DNA of 19,735 nt from contig PKWK01000414.1 of NCBI GenBank assembly GCA_003133205.1, positions 625 to 20,359 of the forward strand, written 5' to 3'. Source of the DNA: Granulicella sp. (GTDB lineage Bacteria; Acidobacteriota; Terriglobia; Terriglobales; Acidobacteriaceae). Made by a program: the position numbers and the translations under genes. Positions 7,458 to 16,699 of the stretch are shown here, piece after piece (position 1 is the first letter of the stretch; each line of letters starts with the position of its first letter). The notes under the pieces were generated by a model. It was not told the origin of the DNA and made no database searches. It saw only the letters and a list, made by a program, of their open reading frames with translations.

Positions 7458-8800
7458 CGAAAATATCCCAATTCGCTCCCCCGTCCGCGCTGATAAGAAT
7501 CACCCTCGTTCTGGTGTTGCTCCTGACGCCGGTCGGTCGCGCCGCCTTAGGCCAGGCCCTGCCAGCCGCGGAAGCTTCGCCCGTCTCGACGGGCTTTGCG
7601 CTGCCTACCAGCCTGGGCTCGCTACAATACGCCGTGAGCGCGTCACAGAGCCTCACCTGGGGCTACTACGGCAACCAGGGCGCTGCGTCTTCGACCAATC
7701 TGACTGGCGATGTTGCCTATCTTTCGAACAGCAAGCAGCACCCTTTCAGCATGGTCTTTTCCGGCGGCCATTCGTTCAGTGAATCGGGCCAGGCTGCCTA
7801 CAGCTTTCTGAATCTTGGCTTTTCTCAGGTTGCGAACGTTGGGAGATGGAACTTCATTCTGTCCGACAATGTCAGTTATCTGCCGGGAACTCCCGCCACC
7901 GGGCTCTCCGGAGTTCCGGGCGTTGGTGATCTTGGCGTCAACCCGGTGCAGATTGGCGGCGATACCGGTCAGGGCGTGCTCACCAACTTCTCCAACCGTG
8001 TCAACAACGTCGTTGCAGGCAGCGTCCAGCGCCAGATCACTGGCAAGACTTCTCTCAACGCCTCTGGTTCCTACGCCACGATGCGGTTTCTCGATAGCAT
8101 GAACGGCCCCGCGAATTCCAGTGGTGCAGGTCTTGACAGCGATGCGGCGAGTGGCGGAGGAGGCATCAGTCATCAGATTGATGCACGCAATACGTACGGT
8201 GGCAACTATGCGTATTCAAACTTCACCTATTCGGGCAACAACTTCGGAATTACCACCCCCAACTTTGTCAGCCAGACAGCCAGTGCGATGTTCTCGCATC
8301 AGTTCACGCGCAAGCTCTCGTTCAGCGCCTCAGCTGGCCCGCAGTGGACGACCATTGGTTCCTCGAGTAGCGGGACCTCAATAAGCGCGTTCGCCGACGT
8401 TTCAGTCTCCTACGCCGCGAAATCTTATGGGACTTCACTAGTCTTCACTCGGAGCACCAATAGTGGCTACGGCGCTCTAGCGGGCGCAATCTCCGACAGC
8501 GTCGTCTTCGGTGCGAGTCGCAGGTTTGGCGTTGTATGGAATTGCTCCTTCAACTCAGCCTATGCGCACACATCAACTTTGGCTGTCGCAAGCGTTACTC
8601 CCTATTCCGTCAACACAGCAATCGAGGGGATCCAGGTCTCGCGTGCCATCGTACGCAATCTCTCTGGTTATGCCAGCTATACCTTCGAGGATCAATCGAA
8701 CGCAGGCACGAATGCGATCAATGTGTTTTCAGGTATCTCGCAAGTAGTTGGCTTCGGGCTTACCTATTCACCCAGTGCATTGCACCTTGGACGCCAATAA
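7454..8800 (+). CDS. Predicted outer-membrane beta-barrel protein of the EPS operon
   Basis: A 448-residue exported protein. A signal peptide with hydrophobic core at about residues 14-25 ends near LGQA (residue ~35). The rest is rich in Ser, Gly, Asn and aromatic residues in alternating pattern, with many strand-like segments (for example QTASAMFSHQF, KLSFSASAGPQW, GYASYTFED), as in a large barrel. It occupies the place of the EpsL-like / PEP-CTERM-associated outer-membrane barrel in comparable loci. It probably forms, or supports, the outer-membrane channel for the polysaccharide together with the short Wza-like lipoprotein. Its start overlaps the upstream stop, indicating translational coupling. 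I cannot name a precise family, and sequence identity within such barrels is generally low. Confidence 0.75.
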   Translation: MTKISQFAPPSALIRITLVLVLLLTPVGRAALGQALPAAEASPVSTGFALPTSLGSLQYAVSASQSLTWGYYGNQGAASSTNLTGDVAYLSNSKQHPFSMVFSGGHSFSESGQAAYSFLNLGFSQVANVGRWNFILSDNVSYLPGTPATGLSGVPGVGDLGVNPVQIGGDTGQGVLTNFSNRVNNVVAGSVQRQITGKTSLNASGSYATMRFLDSMNGPANSSGAGLDSDAASGGGGISHQIDARNTYGGNYAYSNFTYSGNNFGITTPNFVSQTASAMFSHQFTRKLSFSASAGPQWTTIGSSSSGTSISAFADVSVSYAAKSYGTSLVFTRSTNSGYGALAGAISDSVVFGASRRFGVVWNCSFNSAYAHTSTLAVASVTPYSVNTAIEGIQVSRAIVRNLSGYASYTFEDQSNAGTNAINVFSGISQVVGFGLTYSPSALHLGRQ

Positions 8801-8809
8801 GGAGGATCT

Positions 8810-10342
8810 ATGCTTGGTCATCGCGCCCTGAACGTAGAGGACTATCTCGCCATACTCAAGCGCCGCTGGTGGATCATTGTCATCCCGACGGTTATTCTCC
8901 CGATCATTACGGTTGGCGCCACCTACTTCGTCACCCCGGAGTACCAGTCTTCGACGCTCGTCCTGATCGACCAGCAGAAGGTGCCGACCGCTTTTGTGGG
9001 ATCAGTGGTCACCGAGGCACTCGACAGCCGCCTCGCATATATGAACGAGCAGATCCAAAGCCGGTCCAAAATCGAGCCCATTGTTAACCAATACAACCTC
9101 TATGGGGACCAGCACTTGTCCATGGATACCCGCGTCGACCTCACGCGCAAGGCCATCTTTATCGAGCCTGTCCAGTCGGAGATTGCACGCACCAACGGGC
9201 TTCCGGGCTTCAGGATCCTGTTCACTGCCAAAGACCCGCACACTGCGCAACAGGTATGCGCCCAAATTACCGGACTCTTCACAGGCGCGAACCTCAAGCA
9301 GCGGCAGGGCGCGGCCGAGGACACAACCGCGTATCTCAGGGAAGAGCTTGATGGCGCCAAGCGGAACCTCGATGATCTGGACAGCAAAGTCGCAGCCTTC
9401 TCGCGTCAGTACTCCGGCATGCTCCCTGGCGAAGAGAACAACAACATGAGCGTAATCGGTACCCTCAATTCCCAACTCGAGGCGACCACCGGGCAACTGC
9501 AATCCCTGGAGCAGAATCGGGCGGTCGGACAGACCCAGCTCGCTCTACTAGAGCAATCGGCTACGGCGCCCATTACTCCTGTCGCCCAGAATCCTCAAAC
9601 CCAGCAGACGGAACTCGATGGTCTGCTGCAGCAAGAGACCGAGCTCCTGGCTCATTACCAACCGGATTATCCCGATGTCAAAGCTATTGAGCGGAAGATC
9701 GCAGACAAGCGCCGAGAGCTTGACAAAGCGGCCTCCAATCCGACGCCCGTAACTCCCGCAGCAGTCGCTCCCAAGCGCCCTGATTCCCCAAACGTCGTCT
9801 TCGTCCGCGCTCAACTGCATGGTCTGGACGTGCAGATCCAGGCGAAGCACAAGCAGCAGGACGCTCTCCAGGCGCAGATCCGCAGCTACCAGGGCCGCAT
9901 CCAGGCCAGCCCGGAGATTGCGGCGCAGTTCAAGGGATTGACCCGCGACTACGATACCGCGCAGAGCTTTTACACCCAGCTCCTGCAAAAGAAGAACCAG
10001 TCTCAGATGACTACTGACCTTGAGAATCGCCAGGAGGGCGAGACATTCACCGTTCTGGACGCAGCGACCCTCCCCACAGAGGCCATTTTCCCCAAGCAAA
10101 GCGTCTTTGCCATGGGCGGCGTGGGTGGCGGTATTGCCCTTGGACTGCTCATCGTTGGCCTGTTGGAGTACAGGGACACCGCGATGCTCACCGAACGCGA
10201 TGTATGGGAGTTTACTAAACTGCCCACCCTGGCGGTTATCGCATGGTCCGGCGGCGTGGCGGAAACCAAGCAGCCTGGCCGCCTGAAACGGCTCTTCAGT
10301 CGCAAACCGCCTAAGGATATGCTCGCCGATGCCCCGGGGTAG
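8810..10342 (+). CDS. Polysaccharide chain-length determinant (Wzz/GumC-like, XrtA-system)
   Basis: A 510-residue inner-membrane co-polymerase that controls polysaccharide length. The Wzz domain starts at the N terminus (NVEDYLAILKRRWWIIVIPT), with the first membrane helix at about 20-41. A long periplasmic region with coiled-coil segments (about 165-400) follows, and the second membrane helix is at about 430-452. The region after the second helix is short (58 residues) and has no kinase domain, so the partner kinase is the separate protein two genes downstream. A strong GGAGG lies 4 bases before the ATG. Length and architecture fit the exosortase-associated chain-length family. Only 2 bases separate its stop from the next start. 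Confidence 0.92.
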   Translation: MLGHRALNVEDYLAILKRRWWIIVIPTVILPIITVGATYFVTPEYQSSTLVLIDQQKVPTAFVGSVVTEALDSRLAYMNEQIQSRSKIEPIVNQYNLYGDQHLSMDTRVDLTRKAIFIEPVQSEIARTNGLPGFRILFTAKDPHTAQQVCAQITGLFTGANLKQRQGAAEDTTAYLREELDGAKRNLDDLDSKVAAFSRQYSGMLPGEENNNMSVIGTLNSQLEATTGQLQSLEQNRAVGQTQLALLEQSATAPITPVAQNPQTQQTELDGLLQQETELLAHYQPDYPDVKAIERKIADKRRELDKAASNPTPVTPAAVAPKRPDSPNVVFVRAQLHGLDVQIQAKHKQQDALQAQIRSYQGRIQASPEIAAQFKGLTRDYDTAQSFYTQLLQKKNQSQMTTDLENRQEGETFTVLDAATLPTEAIFPKQSVFAMGGVGGGIALGLLIVGLLEYRDTAMLTERDVWEFTKLPTLAVIAWSGGVAETKQPGRLKRLFSRKPPKDMLADAPG

Positions 10343-10344
10343 CC

Positions 10345-11241
10345 ATGTATAAGAGCTTTTTCCATCTGCAGTCCAACCCGTTCGCCGGCAGTCCGGACCC
10401 GCGGTTCCTCTACATGATGCCGCATACGCGCGAGGCTCTAGCCACGCTCGAGTACGGCATCTCCGCGCACAAGGGCTTTATTGTCCTTACCGGCGAGGTT
10501 GGCACTGGAAAGACTACACTGCTGCGTCGTGCGCTCGCATCGCTTGACCAGAGCCGCGTCTTCAGCTCGTTCGTCTTCAACCCCCGTCTCAATGTGCTCG
10601 ACTTCCTTGAGTTCATCCTTTCGGACTTCGGGATTGTGCCGCAGAATCGCACGAAGTCCGGAATGCTGATTCAGCTCAATCGCTGGCTCGTCGAGCGATT
10701 CCGCCGCGAAGAAACTTGCGTCATCATCGTCGACGAGGCGCAGAACCTCGATTGGGAGTTGCTCGAAGAGATTCGTCTCCTCACCAATCTCGAAACCACC
10801 ACCGAGAAGCTCGTACAGATTGTCCTCTCCGGTCAACCTGAGCTCGAAGAGAGGCTGCGCTCTCCCGATGTTCGCCAATTGCGGCAGAGAATCGCCCTGT
10901 GGGCCCGCACTCACGCAATCACGGCCGAACAAACCGCCAACTACATCGCCCAGCGTCTGCTGATCGCCGGCACCTCCGAAAGAATCTTCTCCGACGAGGC
11001 CGTAGCAGCCGTTCACCGTTCCAGCCGAGGCATTCCACGCATCATCAACCTTATCTGTGAGCATGCTCTCATCCTGGCGTACGTTGAACAACTCCACCAG
11101 GTGCCTGAGGCCTTGATCCATGCGGTTGCCGGTGACCTCGACCTCGACCCGCAGCCCTTTATGGTCTCGACCACTCACAGCGGATTTTCAACAAACTCCA
11201 CGCTTCCATCGCAGAAGCACCCAGGAAGGGAAGAGAGATGA
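10345..11241 (+). CDS. AAA-family ATPase, ExeA-like, XrtA-system
   Basis: A 298-residue ATPase resembling the general-secretion ATPase ExeA/GspA and the putative ATPase found with exosortase A. Opening residues MYKSFFHLQSNPFAGSPDPR are typical of the family. Walker A is GEVGTGKTT (50-58), Walker B is VIIVDEAQ (126-133), and a Gln/Arg-rich sensor region (LRQRIALWAR) follows. It has no membrane segment, so it should act at the cytoplasmic face, probably powering or regulating assembly of the export complex; its exact role is not established. The gene is tightly packed: its stop overlaps the kinase start (ATGA). Confidence 0.92.
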   Translation: MYKSFFHLQSNPFAGSPDPRFLYMMPHTREALATLEYGISAHKGFIVLTGEVGTGKTTLLRRALASLDQSRVFSSFVFNPRLNVLDFLEFILSDFGIVPQNRTKSGMLIQLNRWLVERFRREETCVIIVDEAQNLDWELLEEIRLLTNLETTTEKLVQIVLSGQPELEERLRSPDVRQLRQRIALWARTHAITAEQTANYIAQRLLIAGTSERIFSDEAVAAVHRSSRGIPRIINLICEHALILAYVEQLHQVPEALIHAVAGDLDLDPQPFMVSTTHSGFSTNSTLPSQKHPGREER

Positions 11242-12248
11242 GCAAGATATACGAAGCATTACGCCAGGCAGAACAGGACCGCACCAACAACGGTGCGACT
11301 CAAACGGATAACGGGATAAAACAATCCGCGATCGCGCACGCCCTCGGCGATCGCGAGCAGGATCTCGCGTTGTCCAGCACCATCAGGTCCACAGCGACGG
11401 TCACGCCCATTGCTAACGCACTTGGCGAGAAGGCGCTAGCGGCACCCATCGCCGATTTGCCGTTCGACAAGATCGGGGAAGGCGCCGACTCCTCAAGAAT
11501 CGACCTCGCAGCCATCCGTCATGTCACCTGGAGCCCTTCGCTCTCTCAGCTTCCCTCGCTCGAAGACCGAGGTGCAGCGGTTGAGCAGTTCCGAAGCCTG
11601 CGTTCGCGTATGCAGGAGTTTCGCGACCTGAATGCTCTCAAGTCAATTCTCGTCTCCAGCGGACTTCCGCAAGAGGGTAAGAGCTTCATTGCCGCCAACC
11701 TGGCCATCTCCTTTGCCCGCCATAAGGCTGGCCGGGTTCTGCTCATCGATGGAGACATGCGCCGCGCCACCTTGCACAAGTTGCTCGGTGTCCCGCAGGG
11801 CCCAGGCCTCACCGAGTATCTCGCCGGCGAGGCTTCCATCACCCAGGTCATGCAGCGCCCAAGCCCCGACGAGCCTGGCCATCCACTGCCGGCCGGTCTT
11901 GCCTCGCTTACCTTTATCCCCGCCGGTACGGAACATGATAAGGCCGCGGACCTCTCTGGCAATCGCCGCTTCGATCGCCTTATTGCCGCCGTCGTTCCAT
12001 ACTTTGATTGGATCGTTGTCGACTCTTCCCCCGTGAACCTGGTCTCCGATGGTGTCAATCTCGCCCGCTCCTGCGACGCCGTTCTGCTCGTCGCCCGCGG
12101 AGGAGTCACGAAGTACGAGGTTGCCCAGCGTGCCGTCGCTGAGCTCAAGGCTTCAAAAGTCCTTGGATTTGTGCTCAACGCCGTCAAGAACCCACCCGTC
12201 GCCGGAGGCTACTATGGTTACGATGGTTACGACAAGATAGAAGAATAA
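11238..12248 (+). CDS. Tyrosine autokinase (Wzc/CapB-like BY-kinase), XrtA-system
   Basis: A 336-residue bacterial tyrosine kinase that works with the chain-length protein. It opens with MSKIYEALRQAE, the motif conserved in the exosortase-linked kinase family. Walker A is SGLPQEGKS (141-149), Walker A' is VLLIDGD (167-173) and Walker B is IVVDSSP (259-265). The C terminus carries a short tyrosine cluster (Y325, Y326, Y328, Y331), the likely autophosphorylation sites. No transmembrane part is present, so this is the split cytoplasmic form; the membrane activator is presumably the Wzz-like protein. Residues 20-95 are a low-complexity linker. The start overlaps the upstream stop (ATGA). Phosphorylation cycles probably tune polymer length and export. 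Confidence 0.93.
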   Translation: MSKIYEALRQAEQDRTNNGATQTDNGIKQSAIAHALGDREQDLALSSTIRSTATVTPIANALGEKALAAPIADLPFDKIGEGADSSRIDLAAIRHVTWSPSLSQLPSLEDRGAAVEQFRSLRSRMQEFRDLNALKSILVSSGLPQEGKSFIAANLAISFARHKAGRVLLIDGDMRRATLHKLLGVPQGPGLTEYLAGEASITQVMQRPSPDEPGHPLPAGLASLTFIPAGTEHDKAADLSGNRRFDRLIAAVVPYFDWIVVDSSPVNLVSDGVNLARSCDAVLLVARGGVTKYEVAQRAVAELKASKVLGFVLNAVKNPPVAGGYYGYDGYDKIEE

Positions 12249-12266
12249 CCAGGGGCGACACACGCG

Positions 12267-13643
12267 ATGATCCGGTTCTTGAACGTTTACTACCCCACGC
12301 GGACCGTTGTTCTCCTACTCATCGAGGCGTGCATCGTCAGCGGATGTTTTCTCGCCGCGACCTGGTTGATGCTTGGTGATCAGGCCTTGTTGGAACTGCA
12401 ACTGCACGATGGTTTCCTCAAGATCGGCGTCATCACCGTAGTCAGCATGATGCTGTCGTACTACTTCGACCTGTACGAACCTTCCATCGTCTCCGGCCGC
12501 CTGGAGATTTACTTTCGCGTTCTGCTCGTGCTGGGCTTCGACTGTTTCATCCTCTCGGCCTTTCTTCTCATCGAACCGGAAGTCGCCATCGGCCCTTACG
12601 TCTACGTGCTGGGCTTCGCCCTGCTCGCGCCTGCCCTCATCCTCCTGCGCAGATCCTATGAGTGGGTGGTCGCTCGCAAGATCTTCCGTGAGCGCATTTT
12701 CGTCCTAGGGTCGGGCGACTACGCACGCTCCATCGTCGAGGCCATCGGTTCGCGGCCCGATCTTGGAATGGAGGTAGTCGACTGGGAGGACCTTCAGATG
12801 GAGCCCTCCGAACGCAAGAAAGTCTGGATCGAAGCCCTCAACAAGATCGGCGAGGACAAACTGCCCGTCCACCGCATCATCGTCGCTATGGAAAGCCGAC
12901 GCGGCGAACTGCCGGTGCAGGAGTTGCTCTCGCTGCGCTTCCAGGGCATCACTGTCGAAGAAGACGGAACTTTGCGCGAGCGCCTTTATGGCAAGATCCA
13001 ACTCGACGGACTGCGGCCCTCGAACTTCCTTTACAGCGAGGGCTTTCGCATCCGGGCGTCGCAGCAATTCACCCGCCAGATCGTCTCCATCTGCGCCGCA
13101 GCCTTCGGACTGCTGATCTTCCTGCCCTTCTTTCCGTTGGTCGTTCTGGCCGTGAAACTGTTCTCCAAAGGGCCACTCTTCTTCCGCCAGACGCGTGTCG
13201 GAATGGGCGGACGCAACTTCGACGTAATCAAGTTCAGGACCATGTTCACGGACGCCGAATCCGGTGGCGCCAAGTGGGCCACCAAGAACGATCCGCGTGT
13301 CACAAAAGTGGGCATGTTCCTGCGAAAAACTCGGGTCGATGAGATACCGCAACTCTGGAACGTCCTACGCGGCGATATGGGCTTCGTTGGCCCCCGTCCC
13401 GAGCGGCCCGAGTTCGTCAAGTGGCTCAGCGAAGAACTCCCCTTCTACTATCTGCGCACCCTCATCCGCCCTGGCCTTACGGGATGGGCGCAGGTCCGTT
13501 ATGGGTACGGTTCCACCCTCGCCGAAACCAAGGAAAAACTGGAATACGACCTGTACTACATCAAGCACATGTCGCTGGGCCTGGACCTGCTCATTATGTT
13601 CGAGACAATCAAGACCATCCTGCGCCGCCGCGGGGCACAATAG
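12267..13643 (+). CDS. Polyprenyl-phosphate sugar-1-phosphate transferase (TIGR03013-like)
   Basis: A 458-residue membrane enzyme that starts repeat-unit synthesis by moving a sugar-1-phosphate from a UDP-sugar to undecaprenyl phosphate. The N-terminal half has about four membrane helices (13-35, 54-70, 84-103, 110-128) and a Rossmann-like CoA-binding-type domain (IFVLGSGDYA, 144-153). The C-terminal half is the phosphoglycosyltransferase: re-entrant/membrane helix at about 271-298, KFRTM (322-326), the catalytic Asp-Glu dyad D358-E359 in VDEIPQLWN, GPRPERPEF (375-383) and PGLTGWAQV (402-410). This matches the exosortase-linked sugar transferase family. It is the last gene of the plus-strand operon, 18 bases after the kinase. 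The sugar used cannot be told. Confidence 0.93.
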   Translation: MIRFLNVYYPTRTVVLLLIEACIVSGCFLAATWLMLGDQALLELQLHDGFLKIGVITVVSMMLSYYFDLYEPSIVSGRLEIYFRVLLVLGFDCFILSAFLLIEPEVAIGPYVYVLGFALLAPALILLRRSYEWVVARKIFRERIFVLGSGDYARSIVEAIGSRPDLGMEVVDWEDLQMEPSERKKVWIEALNKIGEDKLPVHRIIVAMESRRGELPVQELLSLRFQGITVEEDGTLRERLYGKIQLDGLRPSNFLYSEGFRIRASQQFTRQIVSICAAAFGLLIFLPFFPLVVLAVKLFSKGPLFFRQTRVGMGGRNFDVIKFRTMFTDAESGGAKWATKNDPRVTKVGMFLRKTRVDEIPQLWNVLRGDMGFVGPRPERPEFVKWLSEELPFYYLRTLIRPGLTGWAQVRYGYGSTLAETKEKLEYDLYYIKHMSLGLDLLIMFETIKTILRRRGAQ

Positions 13644-13723
13644 CGCGACCCTGCCTTAGCGCCTGAGCGCTGATACCGTTCTTTGCCGGTAAAGTGGTAC
13701 ACATGGCGCTCGTTCGGGCACAC

Positions 13724-13743
13724 TGAGAGCAGGATTGCTCTCA
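13724..13743. terminator. Hairpin between convergent genes
   Basis: A perfect 8-bp stem with a 4-base loop (TGAGAGCA, GGAT, TGCTCTCA) sits between the sugar transferase and the convergent sigma-54 activator, 13 bases past the latter's stop. It could stop transcription from either side, but neither strand shows a U-run after it. A smaller 5-bp hairpin (AGCGC / GCGCT) is at 13658-13671. Confidence 0.45.
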
Positions 13744-13756
13744 TCTCAAGCTCCGT

Positions 13757-14854
13757 TTATTGAATCAGGTTGGTAGGCTCGTTTGCCGTCGATATGCCTG
13801 TTCTAGCCTGCGCCTTCGCGCGCACGCTTCCGCCGTTCAACTCCGCCGTTGTCGCCGCACCCACGTCATTCAGCTTGTACAGCAACGAACGGTAGCTGAT
13901 CTTCAGCCACTTCGCGGTCTTCTGGCGGTTCCAATTGTGAGCTTTCAGAACCTTCAGAATGATCTGCCGCTCCAACTCATGGGTGGCCTTCTTGGTCACC
14001 ATCTTCAACGATATCGGCTGGCTTACATCCACCTCCGCCATAGCCCTGGAGGCAGGCCGCTCTTCCTCCACCAACTCCGCGACCAGCGCGTCTTCGCTGC
14101 CCATCAGGACATAACTCCGGATCAAGTTGTCCAACTGCCGGATATTGCCGGGCCAATCGTACCGCTGCATCAAACGCACTACATTGCGCGACAAAGGCGC
14201 TGCATTTAAATGAAATGCGCGGGCATGTTGGCCGATGAAATAGTCCACCAGTTGCGGCAGATCCTCCGTGCGTCGCCGCAGAGGAGGCAGTTGGATGGTC
14301 ACCGCGTTGATACGGTACAGAAAATCCAGACGGAACGTGCCGTCTGCCACCTGCTCGCGAAGGTCGCGGTTCGCCACCGATACAATCCGGGTCTGGATCG
14401 TGCGAGTTTCGTGTCCGCCCACCCGCATGTACGAGCCGTCCTGCAAAACCTGCAACAACTTCGACTGAACGCCAATATCCAGGCTGCCGACCTCATCCAG
14501 GAATAGGGTCCCGCCATGGGCCTGCTCCAGCCGGCCCCGCTTGGTCGAATGGGCCCCGGTGAAGGCACCCTTTTCGTATCCAAACAGCTCCGTCTCAATC
14601 AGCCCTTGAGGGATGGCAGGGCAGCTCACCTTCACCAGTTCCCCCGCAACTCGCTCCGAGGTTCCATGGATCAGGCGCGCGATCAATTCCTTGCCGGTCC
14701 CGCTCTCACCCTGGACCAGAACCGCAACGTTTGTTTTCGCAACCATTTCCAACTTGCGCCGGATCACCTGCATCTCGGTTGTGCGGCCAAAAATGACTTC
14801 CACAGGGGGGAGATCGAGCTGTGTTTCGTGCTCTGAGAAACGTACAGTAGTCAT
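13757..14854 (-). CDS. Sigma-54-dependent activator without a sensory domain
   Basis: A 365-residue enhancer-binding protein that should open sigma-54 promoters. The AAA+ domain starts almost at once: Walker A GESGTGKE (49-56), the sigma-54-contacting GAFTGA loop (96-101), Walker B GGTLFLDE (114-121) and the [10 protein letters not shown] segment (234-243). A Fis-type helix-turn-helix closes it (about 304-328, [19 protein letters not shown]). There is no receiver, GAF or PAS domain, only about 20 residues before the ATPase. The start at 14854 is chosen because AGGAG precedes it; a frame open back to 14971 lacks such a site and adds unlike sequence. It is divergent from the PrsR-like gene and convergent with the polysaccharide operon. 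Activity may be controlled by a partner protein or by its own level. Confidence 0.92.
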   Translation of the reverse strand: MTTVRFSEHETQLDLPPVEVIFGRTTEMQVIRRKLEMVAKTNVAVLVQGESGTGKELIARLIHGTSERVAGELVKVSCPAIPQGLIETELFGYEKGAFTGAHSTKRGRLEQAHGGTLFLDEVGSLDIGVQSKLLQVLQDGSYMRVGGHETRTIQTRIVSVANRDLREQVADGTFRLDFLYRINAVTIQLPPLRRRTEDLPQLVDYFIGQHARAFHLNAAPLSRNVVRLMQRYDWPGNIRQLDNLIRSYVLMGSEDALVAELVEEERPASRAMAEVDVSQPISLKMVTKKATHELERQIILKVLKAHNWNRQKTAKWLKISYRSLLYKLNDVGAATTAELNGGSVRAKAQARTGISTANEPTNLIQ

Positions 14855-15034
14855 ATTCTCCTGTCGCCGATTGCTCGCGTCGTCTCCCGAAACCGGGCAA
14901 TCGATCCGCCGGGCAACGAATCTACTACACCTGGGGTACCTTAGGATTAAGCACGTTGGGTACCAAATCAAACCCTCCCGGGGCGGTAGTCAGGCCTCCA
15001 AACTGCCCCCGGATAAAACTTATTCACTATTTCA

Positions 15035-15062
15035 TGTATATTTTTTCCCAACCTAATGTAAA
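15035..15062 (-). promoter_or_regulatory. Sigma-70-like promoter toward the receiver-less activator
   Basis: On the minus strand TTTACA (15062-15057) is followed after 16 bases by TATACA (15040-15035), giving 5 of 6 and 4 of 6 consensus matches within an AT-rich stretch. Transcription would start near 15028, leaving a leader of about 175 bases before the ATG at 14854. Confidence 0.4.
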
Positions 15063-15246
15063 CTTTCTGCACAATGGTAGGAAGTTTATTACCACTTTAA
15101 GGAAAAAGCTCTGAGGTTTTGGTTCTTCGGCGTAGATGACTGTCAATCCGGCGCTCGAGCAGTAAAAACCGCGGACTAACCCTATCAGCACGATACAACG
15201 CTGCGGGTCCCGCCCCGGGTCTAACGTCTGCCACACACATATATCA

Positions 15247-15267
15247 GATACCGGCATGACCGGTATC
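15247..15267 (+). promoter_or_regulatory. Inverted repeat in the leader of the PrsR-like gene
   Basis: GATACCGG, five bases, CCGGTATC: a perfect 8-bp inverted repeat ending 19 bases before the ATG and 8 bases before the GGAG ribosome binding site (15276-15279). It could be an operator for autoregulation, or an RNA hairpin that limits access of ribosomes. Confidence 0.4.
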
Positions 15268-15286
15268 GGCGCAATGGAGTCAAATT

Positions 15287-16699
15287 ATGGCGGCTCACCC
15301 TTCCTCCCCCCCAGCAAAACCGGCCCCGGTCTCCCGGCCCTGCCTCTTCGTGTTCGAGTCGAACCTCAGGGTCCTCAATTACCTGAAGCGCACCTTCTCG
15401 ACACTCTATGATCTTCGGCTCTTTTCCGAAGACCAGCCCTTCCTGCACGATCTGGAGGCCATGCTCAGGCCGAGTCTTGTCCTTCTGGCTTGGGACGGCA
15501 TCGCCCAGTCCATGTCCCTGTTTTCCCGCGTCCGGGCCATCCGGCCTGAGGTTCCCGTCCTCATCCTCGCCACCACCGCCGAAATGGCGGATTATGAAGT
15601 GTTTGCCCGCCTCGGAGCAAGCGGTGTCGTGCTCAAGCCCTTTGTCGACGACTCCCTCGAAGTCGCCATGGCCAAGCACCTGCTTGTCCAAAACGATGAA
15701 GTAGGCGAGCCTAAGGAGATCCGCCTCGAGGGGGGCCACTCCTTTATCCGTTCAAGCAAGCGCATGCGCGAGGTCGAAGCCCAGGCACAGCTTGTCGCCC
15801 GCTCCGACATCCCCGTCCTCATCCTTGGCGAAAGCGGCACCGGAAAAGAAATCGTCGCGATGTATACCCATCAGATGTCGCGCCGCGCTGGTCGCATGTT
15901 CCTCAAGGTCAACTGCGCGGCCATGCCAGCCGACCTGCTCGAAAGCGAGCTGTTCGGATACGAGCAGGGCGCCTTCACGGGAGCCACCAAGAGCAAGCCT
16001 GGCAAGTTCGAGACCTGCGATGGAGGCACCATTTTCCTCGATGAAATCGGCGAGATGCCGCCCGCGCTCCAGGCCAAGCTGCTCCACGTTCTTCAGGATG
16101 GCACTTTCTCCCGCCTGGGAAGCCGCGGCCCCACGAAAACCGACGTCCGCGTCATCGCTGCCACCAACATCAACATGAAAGAGGCGATGGCCCGCAAGAC
16201 GTTCCGCGAGGACCTCTACTACCGCCTCAACGGCCTCTCGCTGGTACTCCCCCCGCTGCGTGAACGGCTCGATGAGATCCCTGCAATGGCCGCTTATTTC
16301 ATGCGCAAAGGGGCAAAGAAATACGATCTGCAACCCCTCCCTATCTCTCCCGCCTTGCTCGAGGCGCTTGGCCAGTACAGTTGGCCCGGAAATCTCCGCG
16401 AGCTCGAAAACGTCATCAACCGATTCCTGATTCTTCAGGACGAGAAGACCGTGATAGCCGAGCTGGAAGAGGCAAGGAGCACGCCCTCCCTGCCCGAGAA
16501 GGCGCAGGATCACGTGGAAGCTGGTGGGCTCAAAAAGCTGGTACGGGGCCTGAAGGGTGAAACTGAATCCTCCGTCATTGCCGGCGTACTAGAGGAGACA
16601 GGATGGAATCGAAAGGCCGCCGCAAACGATCTGCAGATCAGTTACAAGGCCCTGTTGTACAAGATCAAACAGTACGACCTGAGCCCCCGGTCGGCATGA
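15287..16699 (+). CDS. prsR: PrsR-like PEP-CTERM-box sigma-54 response regulator with degenerate receiver
   Basis: A 470-residue activator with three parts. A receiver-like domain (about 19-130) comes first, then a sigma-54 AAA+ domain with Walker A GESGTGKE (181-188), GAFTGA (228-233), Walker B GGTIFLDE (246-253) and [11 protein letters not shown] (366-376), then a Fis-type helix-turn-helix (about 433-462, [19 protein letters not shown]). Architecture and locus fit PrsR, the regulator of exosortase/PEP-CTERM genes. The receiver appears degenerate: strand 1 ends FES (23-25) where an acidic pair is expected, and the phospho-acceptor position in LVLLAWD is Ala68; only Lys117 and the Thr pair at 96-97 remain. 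It may therefore not be phosphorylated. GGAG lies 7 bases before the ATG. Its stop overlaps the next start (ATGA). No PrsK kinase gene is visible nearby. Confidence 0.88.
   Translation: MAAHPSSPPAKPAPVSRPCLFVFESNLRVLNYLKRTFSTLYDLRLFSEDQPFLHDLEAMLRPSLVLLAWDGIAQSMSLFSRVRAIRPEVPVLILATTAEMADYEVFARLGASGVVLKPFVDDSLEVAMAKHLLVQNDEVGEPKEIRLEGGHSFIRSSKRMREVEAQAQLVARSDIPVLILGESGTGKEIVAMYTHQMSRRAGRMFLKVNCAAMPADLLESELFGYEQGAFTGATKSKPGKFETCDGGTIFLDEIGEMPPALQAKLLHVLQDGTFSRLGSRGPTKTDVRVIAATNINMKEAMARKTFREDLYYRLNGLSLVLPPLRERLDEIPAMAAYFMRKGAKKYDLQPLPISPALLEALGQYSWPGNLRELENVINRFLILQDEKTVIAELEEARSTPSLPEKAQDHVEAGGLKKLVRGLKGETESSVIAGVLEETGWNRKAAANDLQISYKALLYKIKQYDLSPRSA

Larger units (their letters stand above)
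14855..15286. promoter_or_regulatory. Divergent intergenic region between two sigma-54 activators
   Basis: This 432-bp gap is notably AT-rich around 15010-15110 compared with its neighbours. It contains a good sigma-70-like promoter toward the receiver-less activator (15035-15062) and an inverted repeat just upstream of the PrsR-like gene (15247-15267), both listed separately. I found no convincing -35/-10 or -24/-12 pair for the plus-strand gene. Confidence 0.5.

Noticed and set aside
2335..13643. Search for a PEP-CTERM tail on the locus proteins
   Set aside because: None of the C termini shows the PEP motif, hydrophobic helix and basic end; the TPR protein ends in soluble TPR sequence.
15752..16513. 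Long minus-strand open frame inside the PrsR-like gene
   Set aside because: Antisense to the conserved AAA+ domain; codon-bias shadow.
16603..16695. Upstream start for the small protein after prsR
   Set aside because: It would overlap prsR by 97 bases and add a low-complexity tail; the ATGA overlap at 16696 is the better start.
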